64,000 nt of DNA from positions 1-64,000 of the forward strand of contig SAKE01000024.1 of NCBI GenBank assembly GCA_004017275.1. Direction: 5' to 3'. Shown here one piece after another: positions 53,518 through 62,229 of the stretch. The notes under the pieces are model-generated. The model worked only from the letters and a program-made list of their open reading frames with translations, made no database searches and was not told the DNA's origin. A program made the position numbers and the translations under genes. Position 1 is the first letter of the stretch. Every line of letters begins with the position of its first letter. The DNA comes from Mesorhizobium sp. (GTDB lineage Bacteria; Pseudomonadota; Alphaproteobacteria; Rhizobiales; Rhizobiaceae).

Positions 53518-54150
53518 TTGACTGATACTAGTCCGTATCGCGCATTGGTGGCTCACTACGAGGCGTGTCTTGCGCGCCACGGGGACACCCCTCAAGGAGT
53601 CGACTGGCCCGATGCCGAGGGTGCGGCGACGCGGTATCGCATCATGGCAGAAGTGGTGCGTGAGCGCGACCCAGTCGATCTGCTCGACTTCGGCTGCGGT
53701 GCCGGCCATTTCCTCGGCTATCTGCGCCAATCCGATCTCAAGGTACGATACAGGGGACTTGATCTGTCGGCGCGGTTCATTGATCTGTGCCGGCGTAAAT
53801 ATCCCGACGAGGGTTTTGATTGCGTCGACGTGATGGAGCACGGCGCGGCTGTGCCCGAGGCCGACTACATCATCATGAACGGTGTCTTCACGGAGCGCTG
53901 CGGCGTCGCCTATGAGACGATGTTCGAAGCCATGACCCGGTTGCTGGCAAAGGTGTTCCCGCGGGCACGCAAGGGTATCGCCTTCAACCTGATGTCGAAA
54001 CACGTCGACTGGGAACGCGATGACCTTTTTCATGTCCCCTATGACCGGATTGGCCACTTCGTCGTCAGTCAATTGTCGCGCCATCACCTTATCCGCGCCG
54101 ACTACGGACTCTATGAATACACTGTTTACGTTTACAAGGCTGCCGCATAA
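53518..54150 (+). CDS. SAM-dependent methyltransferase
   Basis: 210 aa from a TTG start; the ribosome site is weak, so the true start could be a few codons later. Class I Rossmann methyltransferase: motif I LLDFGCGAGHFLGYL, motif II region YRGLDLSARFIDLC, and DYIIMNGVFTER after strand 4. Probably modifies a small-molecule or sugar intermediate. First gene of the five-gene rightward unit. Confidence 0.85.
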   Translation: MTDTSPYRALVAHYEACLARHGDTPQGVDWPDAEGAATRYRIMAEVVRERDPVDLLDFGCGAGHFLGYLRQSDLKVRYRGLDLSARFIDLCRRKYPDEGFDCVDVMEHGAAVPEADYIIMNGVFTERCGVAYETMFEAMTRLLAKVFPRARKGIAFNLMSKHVDWERDDLFHVPYDRIGHFVVSQLSRHHLIRADYGLYEYTVYVYKAAA

Positions 54151-54213
54151 CCGGCCGATCCACGAGTGGGGACGAGCGGGCCAGGGATACAAGGCATAGA
54201 GCGCGGGGGCGGC

Positions 54214-54882
54214 ATGGCGGATGTAGTCATTTTTGGGGCAGGGCAGCTCGCCGAAGTTGGCAAGGCCTACCTCGACAGATTCGGCGACGACCGTGTCGTC
54301 GGTTTCACCGTCGACGAAGCCTTCCTCACGCAGACCGAGTTCAAAGGCCTTCCCGTGGTTGCCTGGGAAAGGCTTGAGGAGCGCTTCCCGCCTGATACCG
54401 TCAAGCTCCTCGGTCCGCTCAGCTACCAGAACCTCAACGAGTTTCGCCGCAATCGGCATCGAGAAGGCAGGGCGCGTGGATACAGTTTCGCGCGCTTTAT
54501 CCACCCCTCAACCCACAATATGACGGAGACGATCGGCGACAACTGTTTCATCCTGGAAAACTGCACGTTGCAGCCGTTTGTCCGCCTCGGCGAGGGCATC
54601 ATTATCTGGAGCGGCAGCCATGTGGGTCATCACTCCATAGTCGAGGACTTCTGCTTCGTGTCGTCGCAGGTGGGATTGGCGAGCGGCGTCCATATCGGTA
54701 CGTGCAGCCTGATCGGTGGCCAGGTCGGCGTCGACAACGGCATCAGCATCGGAGCGGGAAGCTATATCGAGTCCCGTTGTATGATCCGGCGCGACGTGCC
54801 GCCCAACAGTGTGGTTCGTCATCCATCGGATTTGCCGAAGCCCTACTCCAGCGCTCGTATCAAGTCGATGAAGTTCCGCTGA
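54214..54882 (+). CDS. NeuD-like hexapeptide acyltransferase
   Basis: 222 aa from ATG 54214, preceded by GAGCGCGGGGG. N-terminal dinucleotide-fold segment (VVIFGAGQLAEVGKAYLDRFGDDRVVGFTVD) as in NeuD/PglD sugar acetyltransferases, followed by a left-handed beta-helix (ENCTLQPFVRLGEGIIIWSGSHVGHHSIVEDFCFVSS). Likely N- or O-acetylates an amino sugar, which fits the aminotransferase in the same island. TGATG overlap with the next gene. Confidence 0.87.
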   Translation: MADVVIFGAGQLAEVGKAYLDRFGDDRVVGFTVDEAFLTQTEFKGLPVVAWERLEERFPPDTVKLLGPLSYQNLNEFRRNRHREGRARGYSFARFIHPSTHNMTETIGDNCFILENCTLQPFVRLGEGIIIWSGSHVGHHSIVEDFCFVSSQVGLASGVHIGTCSLIGGQVGVDNGISIGAGSYIESRCMIRRDVPPNSVVRHPSDLPKPYSSARIKSMKFR

Positions 54883-55835
54883 TGCCCAACCATCAGAGGG
54901 AATGGACCCGGCAGGGATTGCTAGTGCCGCTAAAGGCGGGGCACGGTTGGTGGGTCAGTCACGCGCAGGTTCCAACGGTCCTGGCCCTTTCGCCCCGGCT
55001 TTGGCGCATCTATTTCGCTGGACGCAACAGTGACAACCTGTCGTCCATTCTGGCCGTTGATGTCGACCCGCAAGACGGTATGCGTGTCTTGGAGGAGCAT
55101 CTCGATCCGATCCTAGAATGGGGTCCGTCAGGAACCTTCGATTGCTCGGGGTTGGGGCCGTCCTGCGCGCTGATGATCGACGGGCGCGTTCACCTCTACT
55201 ATTCCGGCATCTACCCGCGCAGCGATGTCAGCTTCCAGATCGCGATCGGGCTCGCCATCAGTGAGGATGGGCTGAGTTTCAAGAGGGCATTTGCAGGGCC
55301 GATCCGCGGTATTGGTCCGGTGGATCCTTATTTCGTGTCGACCCCCTTTGTCGGTGCCGCCGAGGGCGGCTATCGTATGTGGTATGCCAGTGGGACGGGC
55401 TGGGCCAAGGTCAGGGATGTCCTGGAACCGGATTACGTCCTTCGCAGCTGTTTTTCACCAGATGGCATGATGTGGGAAACGGGCTCGAGTATCGTCCTGG
55501 GCGATGATCTTGCCGACGGCGTGAGCCAGACGCGCCCCTGGATCACACAGGAGGCTGGTGGCATGCGCCTGTGGTACAGCCGCCGCGGGCGGGATTTTCG
55601 TGCCGGCGGCAACGAATCCTACCGGCTATTTTCCCGAAGCATAGACACTCGGGATGGAGCCGTCGGCGAAGCCGAGCCGGTGATCTTCAGCGGTGCACCG
55701 GCCGCCGGCGAATTCGATAGCTGGATGCAGGCTTATTGCTGCATCATCCAGCGCCCGGCCGGTGAAGTGATGTTCTACAATGGCAACGGGTTCGGCCAGG
55801 CCGGTATCGGCTGGGCAACTCGTGATTCGATATGA
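54882..55835 (+). CDS. Beta-propeller, GH43-like protein
   Basis: 317 aa starting within the TGATG overlap. Repeated motifs typical of five-bladed propellers: FDCSGLGPSCALMIDGRVHLYYSG, YRMWYASG, MRLWYSRRGRDF and VMFYNGNGFGQAG. Proteins of this type are often found in polysaccharide clusters and may be glycosidases or sugar-binding proteins. No signal peptide, so probably cytoplasmic. Catalytic residues cannot be assigned. Confidence 0.78.
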   Translation: MPNHQREWTRQGLLVPLKAGHGWWVSHAQVPTVLALSPRLWRIYFAGRNSDNLSSILAVDVDPQDGMRVLEEHLDPILEWGPSGTFDCSGLGPSCALMIDGRVHLYYSGIYPRSDVSFQIAIGLAISEDGLSFKRAFAGPIRGIGPVDPYFVSTPFVGAAEGGYRMWYASGTGWAKVRDVLEPDYVLRSCFSPDGMMWETGSSIVLGDDLADGVSQTRPWITQEAGGMRLWYSRRGRDFRAGGNESYRLFSRSIDTRDGAVGEAEPVIFSGAPAAGEFDSWMQAYCCIIQRPAGEVMFYNGNGFGQAGIGWATRDSI

Positions 55836-55844
55836 GCGCAACGC

Positions 55845-56786
55845 ATGACTTTCGAATTTCGCATCCCGATCCTGCCGGAGCCGGAGTTTTTTTCGAACGT
55901 CAAGCTGGCTGCTTTGTCGTTGGCCAAGCTTGGTGGCGCCTATGCAACCGCCCCCATTGTGGTCTCGGCGGGGGGGCATGCCGACGCCAGCGAAATCTGT
56001 GCCGTCAATCGCTGGTCGCGGACCTATCCGGTAATCTGGCGTCCGGTACCTCACCCTGTCAGTGATCGGGGCTTTTCCTCGGGCTTTGACCGTTATGCCG
56101 AACCGCCACGCGGCGATGTCATCATCCTTGCAGACGCCGACGCCTGCCTGATGCGGCCGATCGACGACCTTCTGCGACGTATGCGTGACGCCGAACGGCC
56201 CACCGTTGCCGGCCTGTCGGCGCATTTCTCGCCGTTTTCGAGAGGCGGCGCGGAAAATGACGCCGCGTGGCGCCAACTTCTCGATGCATTCGGCTTCGGC
56301 GACACGTCCCTTGACTGGCGATATTCCCAGTCCCCGGATGAAGTCTTCGGCGGCTGCCCGGCCTATTTCAACTATGGCTTCGTCGTCTTCAACAAAACGG
56401 CGTTCACCGCCATTCAGCCGTTGATCCGCCCCCTGACGGCGAGAGTGTTGGACTATTTGAAGGATAAACCCTCGATCGTCTTTTCTGGTCAGATCGCGCT
56501 GTCGTTGGCCATCCTGACGGCAGGAGCCGATGCTTTGCCGCTCGGGCCGGAATACAATTGCCCAAACTCGGATGAGATGCTGACGTACGGGCTCCGCGAT
56601 GCCGCGGATATCCACGTGCTGCACTATTTGCGTCGCGACCAGTTCGACCGCCACAGCTTCTTATGCAATCGGGACGAATTCGATGCGTTCTGCAGCAAGC
56701 CGTTCGCGTCTCTCGTGCTGCAAGCGTTCCAGCGGCACGTGCTAAGCCTGACCTACCCATTCTACGGCGAGGGCGTAACACGGTGA
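55845..56786 (+). CDS. Putative glycosyltransferase (GT-A-like)
   Basis: 313 aa, nine bp after the propeller gene. The segment DVIILADADACLMRPIDDLL has the D-x-D type metal/nucleotide-sugar motif after a hydrophobic strand, and PAYFNYGFVVFNKTAF resembles the acceptor region of GT8-like enzymes (N-x-G). No transmembrane helix. Assignment to a named GT family is not possible by eye. Its stop overlaps the next gene's GTG start. Confidence 0.7.
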   Translation: MTFEFRIPILPEPEFFSNVKLAALSLAKLGGAYATAPIVVSAGGHADASEICAVNRWSRTYPVIWRPVPHPVSDRGFSSGFDRYAEPPRGDVIILADADACLMRPIDDLLRRMRDAERPTVAGLSAHFSPFSRGGAENDAAWRQLLDAFGFGDTSLDWRYSQSPDEVFGGCPAYFNYGFVVFNKTAFTAIQPLIRPLTARVLDYLKDKPSIVFSGQIALSLAILTAGADALPLGPEYNCPNSDEMLTYGLRDAADIHVLHYLRRDQFDRHSFLCNRDEFDAFCSKPFASLVLQAFQRHVLSLTYPFYGEGVTR

Positions 56787-57454
56787 CAAGCAAGCGCACC
56801 ATTGCTGTCATGCAGCCATACTTCTTCCCCTATGCCGGTTATTTCCGACTAATGGCCGCATGTGACGTCTTCGTGGTTTTCGACGATGTCCAGTTCCCGC
56901 GTCGGGGGCGCGTTCATCGCTGCGAAATGACGCCAGGTCGCTGGCTGACATTGCCGCTCGCGCCCATGCCGTTCGACACATTGATTAAAAACCTCCGCTG
57001 GGCGAGCGAGGCCCGGTCCACTCTCGATAACCGCCTTGCCACCTTCGGCCTGCCGGGCCAAGCGACAACGCCGACCGCGCTGCGGATCAGCCGCTATTTG
57101 GCGGGCCCCCTTGGCGACATGGCCGGCTATCTCGAAGAAGGTCTTCGGCTAACAGTCGACGCGCTTGAATTCGAACCCGAGATCTTGCGCAGTTCAAGTA
57201 TCGACGTCGACCCCAACTTGCGAGGGCAGGAGCGGATCATCAGCATCGTACGGGCGCTCGGTGGGCAGCGCTACATCAATGCTCCCGGCGGGCGCAGCCT
57301 ATATACGGCCGATGCCTTCCAGCAAGCCGGCATCGATTTGCAATTTCTTGTGCCTTACGCAGGGCGGTTCTCCCACATTCTGCCGGCCTTGCTTGGCGAT
57401 GATCTCGCCGATCTTCGCAACGATGTCCGAGCCACTTGCCAATGGGCCTCGTGA
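56783..57454 (+). CDS. WbqC-like protein
   Basis: 223 aa, GTG start overlapping the previous TGA (GTGA). The opening IAVMQPYFFPYAGYFRLMAACDVFVVFDDVQFPRRGRVHR is diagnostic of the WbqC family, found in O-antigen and related glycan clusters, with an unproven role in amino-sugar modification. The later PEILRSSSIDVDPNLRGQERIISIVRALGG and AGIDLQFL blocks also match. Last gene of the island; the right direct repeat starts 23 bp later. Confidence 0.9.
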   Translation: MTSKRTIAVMQPYFFPYAGYFRLMAACDVFVVFDDVQFPRRGRVHRCEMTPGRWLTLPLAPMPFDTLIKNLRWASEARSTLDNRLATFGLPGQATTPTALRISRYLAGPLGDMAGYLEEGLRLTVDALEFEPEILRSSSIDVDPNLRGQERIISIVRALGGQRYINAPGGRSLYTADAFQQAGIDLQFLVPYAGRFSHILPALLGDDLADLRNDVRATCQWAS

Positions 57455-57476
57455 GCTGATCGTTCGGCAGTTGTTC

Positions 57477-57556
57477 CCGATCGCATCCAACGCCACCGCC
57501 GAAGGCCGCGCCCAGAACCGCCGTGTCGAGATCCAGTTGCCGCCGCTCACCTGAGC
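57477..57556 (+). repeat. 80-bp direct repeat, right copy (island boundary)
   Basis: Carries the last 26 codons and stop of an OmpA-type gene with no gene body before it, 79/80 identical to the left copy. It is itself bracketed by related short sequences (TGAGCTG..TTCGGCA before and after), suggesting the junction was remade more than once. Confidence 0.95.
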
Positions 57557-57577
57557 TGTTCGGCAAACCATTGCGAA

Positions 57578-57602
57578 ACAGCCCCGCGTGGGGCCGTTTT
57601 TG
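57578..57602 (+). terminator. Terminator after the right direct repeat
   Basis: ACAGCCCCGCGTGGGGCCGT followed by TTTTTG: the same hairpin as after the intact lipoprotein gene but with two changes that weaken the stem. Now serves as terminator of the WbqC-ended unit. The rest of the gap to 57789 is AT-richer near 57620-57660 and probably contains the promoter of the next gene. Confidence 0.75.
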
Positions 57603-57789
57603 TTTGAGCCGACATCGGCGCTCTTTAGGTATAGAATTAGCTATTGCTAAAATAATGCTTTCCCGCAACCATGGAAAGGAATAGCATCGTCGCTGTTCCG
57701 GAGGGGATGAGGCGGTGTAACCGGCCGCGCAATCAGCATTTTTCCGCCTCGGTCTTGCACGGCCAGATCAGAAAGTCTGGGAGGAATGC

Positions 57790-58395
57790 ATGACAAGAAC
57801 AGCCAGCCTTGGGCGCTACGGCGTCCTCGTTTTAACAGGTTTCGTAGGCGCATGGTTGGGCGTCGCTACGGCTCGGGCCGAGGACGCCAACAAGGCCGAC
57901 ATCGATGCCTTGAAGAAGTCGCTCGCCAAATATGAGGACTACACCGCCGCCGTCCGCGACCTCTATTTGTCGACGGTCGGCTGCGTCTACTACAGTGGAG
58001 AAAAGATAGCCGGCGCGATGGATTACCCGAAGGGCGCCATGGGCATTCATTTCGTCAATGTCCCGAGTATCGGCCAAAAACTCGACCCGATGCATCCCAA
58101 CGTCCTGATCTACGAACCGACCAAGAAGGGCTTGCACCTGGTGGGCGTAGAATGGCTGGTGCCTCTGACGCCGGACATCAAGGAACCTCCGAAGCTCTTC
58201 GGCCAAACCTTCATGGGGCCGATGGAGGGACACTATCCGCTCATCCCGAAGGAGTTCGTCCACTACGACCTTCATGCCTGGCTCGGGGACAACCCGAACG
58301 GCATGTTCAGTCCGACCAACCCGAACGTGAAATGCTCGAAGGCCGAGTTTCCGATGCTGGAAAAGCCGACCAAGATGATGCCTGGGCCGATGTAA
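57790..58395 (+). CDS. Conserved secreted protein of unknown function
   Basis: 201 aa with GGGAGGAA before the ATG. Signal peptide residues 1-30 (ending ARA). The mature protein has a helical start (IDALKKSLAKYEDYTAAVRDLYLSTVGCVYY) and a MGIHFVNVP...LIYEPTKKGLHLVGVEWLVP core seen in a widespread hypothetical periplasmic family, with H residues in HYDLHAWLGDNPNGMF. Function unknown. Confidence 0.82.
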   Translation: MTRTASLGRYGVLVLTGFVGAWLGVATARAEDANKADIDALKKSLAKYEDYTAAVRDLYLSTVGCVYYSGEKIAGAMDYPKGAMGIHFVNVPSIGQKLDPMHPNVLIYEPTKKGLHLVGVEWLVPLTPDIKEPPKLFGQTFMGPMEGHYPLIPKEFVHYDLHAWLGDNPNGMFSPTNPNVKCSKAEFPMLEKPTKMMPGPM

Positions 58396-58570
58396 CTGGC
58401 GAGTGAGGCTTGCTAGGGCGTGAACTCATAAGCGGGCATGGTTGGATCAAGCACGTATGTCCGCTTCCGAGGCGAAAGCGGCCATTCTCGGCTACCGTTG
58501 CCATGTCGCCCGCCAGCAAGCCCTTGTTCTGAGACAAACCCGTCATCGAACTCTCATCAGGGAGGATATA

Positions 58571-59476
58571 ATGATCAAGCGGGGACGCATGTGGGCGATA
58601 AGGGCTTCGTGGGTCCTTTGGCTTTTTACACTGCCTGCCCAGGCGAACAACTTAGGTGATCTTGTCAGGAATGGCGACGTCGCAGCTGTAACTTCCGCCT
58701 TGGACAAAGGCGCCGCTATTAACGAAATTGATGGTGTCTCGGCGCTCTATATCGCCTGCGAAGCCGGAAATGTCGATTTGGCAAAACTTCTGATCAATCG
58801 TGGGGCGGACGTTAACCTGCCCGTCAGTTGGCAAAGAACGCCACTCTACGCCGCCAACAAGGGTGGGTACGGTGACATCGTGAAGCTGTTACTCGATAAT
58901 GGGGCCAATCCAAATCAGTTGGCGAAAGCGCAGACCCCGCTGCACGTGGCGGCCGAGAATGGCTGCCTTCAGTGCGTCATCCACCTCGTGGATGCTGGAG
59001 CAGATGTCAATGCTCTGACATCGAATGGAAGCCCGCCCATACATTTGGCCAAGCTCAGAGGTCACGACGACGTCGTGGCCTATTTGCACAGCCATGGCGC
59101 CGGACGACCGGCCATTGCGCCGATTTCGGCACGACTTGCATCGGCAAACGCTGAATCGGGCAAAGAAATTTTCGGCAGAACGTGCGGGGCTTGTCACCTT
59201 GTAGTGCCGGGGGTCAAGAATCCCAAGCCCAATCTGTGGGGCATCGTAGGGCGGCGAAAGGCTTCGCAAGGCGATGCCGAGTATTCGTCAAGTCTAAAGG
59301 ATGCTGGTGGCGATTGGACCTTTGAGGAACTCAATTTTTTTATCTCAAACCCCGCGCTCATTTTGCCTGGAACAGATATGAATTTCCCGGGTCTGCAGGA
59401 CGAGAAACAGCGGGCAGACCTCATCGCCTATCTGCGGACCTTGAGTGACACACCGTTGCCGCTTCCTGAGAATTGA
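58571..59476 (+). CDS. Ankyrin repeat - cytochrome c fusion protein
   Basis: 301 aa from ATG 58571 (GGGAGGATATA upstream). Signal peptide to about residue 27 (ending AQA), four to five ankyrin repeats (residues ~30-175, e.g. TPLHVAAENGCLQCVIHLVDAGADVN), then a class I cytochrome c domain with C205-G-A-C208-H209 and a likely axial M270 in TDMNFPG. Periplasmic electron-transfer protein with a protein-binding scaffold. No partner oxidase is adjacent. Confidence 0.9.
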   Translation: MIKRGRMWAIRASWVLWLFTLPAQANNLGDLVRNGDVAAVTSALDKGAAINEIDGVSALYIACEAGNVDLAKLLINRGADVNLPVSWQRTPLYAANKGGYGDIVKLLLDNGANPNQLAKAQTPLHVAAENGCLQCVIHLVDAGADVNALTSNGSPPIHLAKLRGHDDVVAYLHSHGAGRPAIAPISARLASANAESGKEIFGRTCGACHLVVPGVKNPKPNLWGIVGRRKASQGDAEYSSSLKDAGGDWTFEELNFFISNPALILPGTDMNFPGLQDEKQRADLIAYLRTLSDTPLPLPEN

Positions 59477-59579
59477 TTGCTCCTGTCTGGCGGCACTGTG
59501 ATCCGCAAATTGACTTGCGGCGGCGCGAGCGGAATCGACCCCCCTAAGATCAAGAACGCACGCGGATGCGAACGTGGCC

Positions 59580-59846
59580 CTAGGAGCGGGCGGGCGGATC
59601 GACGATCATTGCAACGATCCGGCGTACGATTGGAAGGACGATCAGCAGGCTCGGAAACGCGACAAGCCATGATGCTGCCCATGCATACGACCAAGTCGCC
59701 ACGAAATCGCTCGCCCAGCCCGTGCCTATTGCCGTCGAAACCGCCGAGACAATGCAGGACATGAGAATTGAAAGAACGAACGGCATCACCACAGTGCTGT
59801 AGGAAGGCGGTAGTTTTCTCAATTTCAAAACCTTGTCTCGTGACAT
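59580..59846 (-). CDS. DUF2798 membrane protein
   Basis: 88 aa. Two transmembrane helices: PFVLSILMSCIVSAVSTAIG and SYAWAASWLVAFPSLLIVLP, with the LPPSYSTVVMPF opening and VRRIVAMIV ending typical of DUF2798. Inner membrane, function unknown. It ends a leftward pair with the NmrA-like gene 47 bp upstream. Confidence 0.82.
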   Translation of the reverse strand: MSRDKVLKLRKLPPSYSTVVMPFVLSILMSCIVSAVSTAIGTGWASDFVATWSYAWAASWLVAFPSLLIVLPIVRRIVAMIVDPPARS

Positions 59847-59893
59847 GAAAATCTCCTGGTCAGAAAATGTGAGTTGAGCGGTTGCGAGTGCGA

Positions 59894-60778
59894 TCAGACG
59901 GCGCGTGCGCTTCGTTGGGCCAGTTCGCCAATGAAGCTTCGTAAAGAGCGCGGCTCGCGGCCCAGGGCTGCACGCAATGTCAGGCTGTTTCCGCCGACGC
60001 CATAGTGCGCGTAGTGATCAAATACCTTGGCCAGCAGATACATCTGACCATCACTGTAGGGGAGACGGGCATTCGCCGCCCATTCGCCAAATGCCGGCTC
60101 GCCGGCAGAGATCGGGCGGCCGAGTTCCTCGCCCATCATTGAAACGATCTCGTCGCGGCTGTGCATACCGGCGCAAAGTTCTAGCGTCGCATAGGCCAGT
60201 CGCGCTTCGGTCAAAGCGATCGCAGCCACTTCGGCGACATCGCGGTAATCGACACGCGCCAGCTTGGCTGTTGTTGGAAACGGTTCCGAGAAGACGCCGT
60301 GCTCGACAATAAACGGCCAACCCGCTTCGATGTTCTGCATGAAGTTGGCAGGGTGCAGAATGGTGTATTCCATGTCAGTCGAATAGAGGGCAGCCTCGAC
60401 CGGCACCTTGCTCGCGTGGTTTTCCAGCCTCGTGTTGGTGGGTTGGATCACCGACGAGAACACGAATTTTCGAACGCCTGCCCGGCTCGCCGCTTCAACC
60501 ATGGCAACACCCATCGCCGCTTCATCGGGGGCGAAAGCCGGCCCGATGTGAAAGACGCCGTCGACGCCCTCAACGGCGCTTTCCAGACTCTGATGGTTGC
60601 GCAAATCTCCAGTCACGACCTCGGATGCGCCGAGTTTCCTAGCCTTTTCGATGTTCGCGGGACGGTCGCGAACGAGTGCTCGAACACTGGCATTGCGGCG
60701 GACAAGCTCAGGCACGACAAGTCCGGCAAAGCGGCCGGTGGCGCCAACGACCAGGACGGTTGGATTGGGTGCTCGCAT
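59894..60778 (-). CDS. NmrA-like NAD(P)-binding reductase
   Basis: 294 aa from ATG 60778, with GGAAGGAAA five bases upstream; the frame stays open to 61336 only because it runs antisense to the LysR gene. Atypical/extended SDR: NAD(P) loop VLVVGATGRFAGLVVPEL, VFHIGPAF, and FSSVIQPTNTRL. Resembles NmrA/QOR2-type proteins that reduce quinones or sense NADP. Divergent from the LysR gene that probably controls it. Confidence 0.9.
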   Translation of the reverse strand: MRAPNPTVLVVGATGRFAGLVVPELVRRNASVRALVRDRPANIEKARKLGASEVVTGDLRNHQSLESAVEGVDGVFHIGPAFAPDEAAMGVAMVEAASRAGVRKFVFSSVIQPTNTRLENHASKVPVEAALYSTDMEYTILHPANFMQNIEAGWPFIVEHGVFSEPFPTTAKLARVDYRDVAEVAAIALTEARLAYATLELCAGMHSRDEIVSMMGEELGRPISAGEPAFGEWAANARLPYSDGQMYLLAKVFDHYAHYGVGGNSLTLRAALGREPRSLRSFIGELAQRSARAV

Positions 60779-60896
60779 GACGTTTCCTTCCATCAAGCCG
60801 GCCGTTTCGAGGCCTCTTGCAGGAAAATAAAACGCCGCGAAGCGCGTTACAATTGCGGTATATTGCGATAGATTCTCTCGATCTTCGGGAGAATCC

Positions 60897-61790
60897 ATGA
60901 GCCGGACAGATGATTTTGAAGCTTTTATCGCAGTCGTCGAGCTGGGAAGTCTGACGGCTGCCGCACACCGACTGAGCCGCTCGCTGCAGGCGATCAGCCG
61001 GTCCTTGGCGACATTGGAAGAATCAGTCGGGGTGGAACTCGTCCACAGAACAACACGCCGCTCGACACCGAGCGAAGCCGGAGCGGCTTTTTTCCACCGC
61101 ATCAAACCCGCCATCGAGGAAATAAATGAAGCCCGACTACAAGCGGCCAACCTGCGATCGGAGCCGTCAGGCATCCTGCGCGTGAGCGCCCCAGTCCTGT
61201 TCGGTCCCGATTTCCTCGTACCTGTCATCGCCGAGTACATGCGGATGTATCCTCGGGTCGAGGTTGATCTCCAGCTTTCCGATGGATTTGTCGATCTCGG
61301 TGCCGAAGGCCTCGATTTGGCGATACGAATCGGCAATTTGCCGGATTCCAGCTTGCGAGCGAAACGCCTGGGCGCATTGCGGCGCGTCGTATTCGGCGCA
61401 CCGTCCTACTTTGGACAGCGCGGTCGCCCGATCCATCCCTTCGACCTGAGTGCGCATAGCTGCATCGTTCGAACCGTCGACGAGCGTCCGGGCGAATGGA
61501 TGTTTCAGATTGAAGGAAAGCCTCGCGCGGTCAAGGTCGCCGGCGCTTTTCGGTCCAATTTGATGACGCCCATCTATGCCGCCGCAATCCACGGGTTGGG
61601 CTTGGGCTACTCGCCCCTTTGGCAGATAAAACATTTGGTGGATGAGGGTCGCGTCGAGTTGGTCTTGACCGAATTCGAGCCGGTGCCGGTGCCGATACAC
61701 GCCCTCTGGCCGGAAGGCAGATCATCTTCCGCCAAGGTTCGCGCGTTCCTGGACATGTTGGCGTCCCGCTTGGAACTCAAAAACCTTTAG
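60897..61790 (+). CDS. LysR family transcriptional regulator
   Basis: 297 aa. Winged-helix N-terminus (FEAFIAVVELGSLTAAAHRLSRSLQAISRSLATLEESVGVELVHRTTR) and a CrgA-type effector domain (RVEVDLQLSDGFVDLGAEGLDLAIRIG, GLGLGYSP). Divergent from the NmrA-like gene across 118 bp, where a direct repeat ATTGCG-N4-ATTGCG (near 60855-60870) could be a binding site. Regulates the neighbour by the usual LysR logic; effector unknown. Confidence 0.92.
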   Translation: MSRTDDFEAFIAVVELGSLTAAAHRLSRSLQAISRSLATLEESVGVELVHRTTRRSTPSEAGAAFFHRIKPAIEEINEARLQAANLRSEPSGILRVSAPVLFGPDFLVPVIAEYMRMYPRVEVDLQLSDGFVDLGAEGLDLAIRIGNLPDSSLRAKRLGALRRVVFGAPSYFGQRGRPIHPFDLSAHSCIVRTVDERPGEWMFQIEGKPRAVKVAGAFRSNLMTPIYAAAIHGLGLGYSPLWQIKHLVDEGRVELVLTEFEPVPVPIHALWPEGRSSSAKVRAFLDMLASRLELKNL

Positions 61791-61913
61791 AGCAATTCCA
61801 GGAAAGGTGTGAACGGTTTTCCCGGGAAAAGCGCATAGCGCTTTCCCTTGGGAATTGCGTCAAAACAAAGAGTTGGAGCGGTTCGCCGTTTCCGTGAAAC
61901 GGTGAACGGCTCC
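61791..61913. repeat. Rhizobial intergenic repeat element
   Basis: Begins AGAGCAATTCCAGGAAAGG and contains two hairpins: GGGAAAAGCGC-ATA-GCGCTTTCCC and one around GTTCGCCGTTT/AAACGGTGAAC. This sequence type is dispersed through Mesorhizobium-like genomes (recalled, not searched). It abuts the LysR stop and may act as its 3' end. Confidence 0.65.
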
Positions 61914-61950
61914 AGTGTTGTGACTCTAACGCTTGTTTCGCCCTTGCGAC
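61914..61950. repeat. 37-bp direct repeat, left copy
   Basis: Matches 62820-62856 at 36 of 37 positions. It contains an AGTGT/ACTCT near-dyad and directly abuts a truncated HxlR gene remnant, marking a rearrangement point. Confidence 0.85.
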
Positions 61951-62098
61951 ACTGCCGCAGGTGAGCTACGCGTTGACCCCGATCGGGAGCGAGATCGCCC
62001 CGTTGCTCGCCAATGTGATGCAGTGGCTGGGCACGCGCATTACGCACATCGCCGATTCGCAACAGGAATTCGACAATGGGCCGGCCGCAAAGGTTTGA
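61951..62098 (+). pseudogene. HxlR-type regulator remnant (C-terminal ~48 codons)
   Basis: The frame reads LPQVSYALTPIGSEIAPLL followed by ANVMQWLGTRI and ends at TGA 62096-62098. The x-V-x-Y-x-L-T-x-x-G segment and following helix are the C-terminal part of HxlR/MarR-like winged helix regulators. The DNA-binding half is missing, cut off at the 37-bp repeat. HxlR genes often sit next to NAD(P)H oxidoreductases like the following gene, so this was probably its regulator. Confidence 0.7.
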
Positions 62099-62229
62099 GC
62101 TCCTCGGAAGTGGATGGGGAGGCGCCTTGCGGCTCTCGTCGGTGCGATTGTCGCGGGACCGAAATCCTAGGGACCAAGCGGTAAGCTTGGTACCCTTCCT
62201 AAAACGAAGACCACATTTGGGAGAGGCCT

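Noticed and set aside
59894..61336. A 480-codon minus-strand frame much longer than the NmrA-like gene
   Set aside because: The part beyond 60778 is antisense to a well-supported LysR gene, shows no family resemblance, and a good ribosome site precedes the shorter start.
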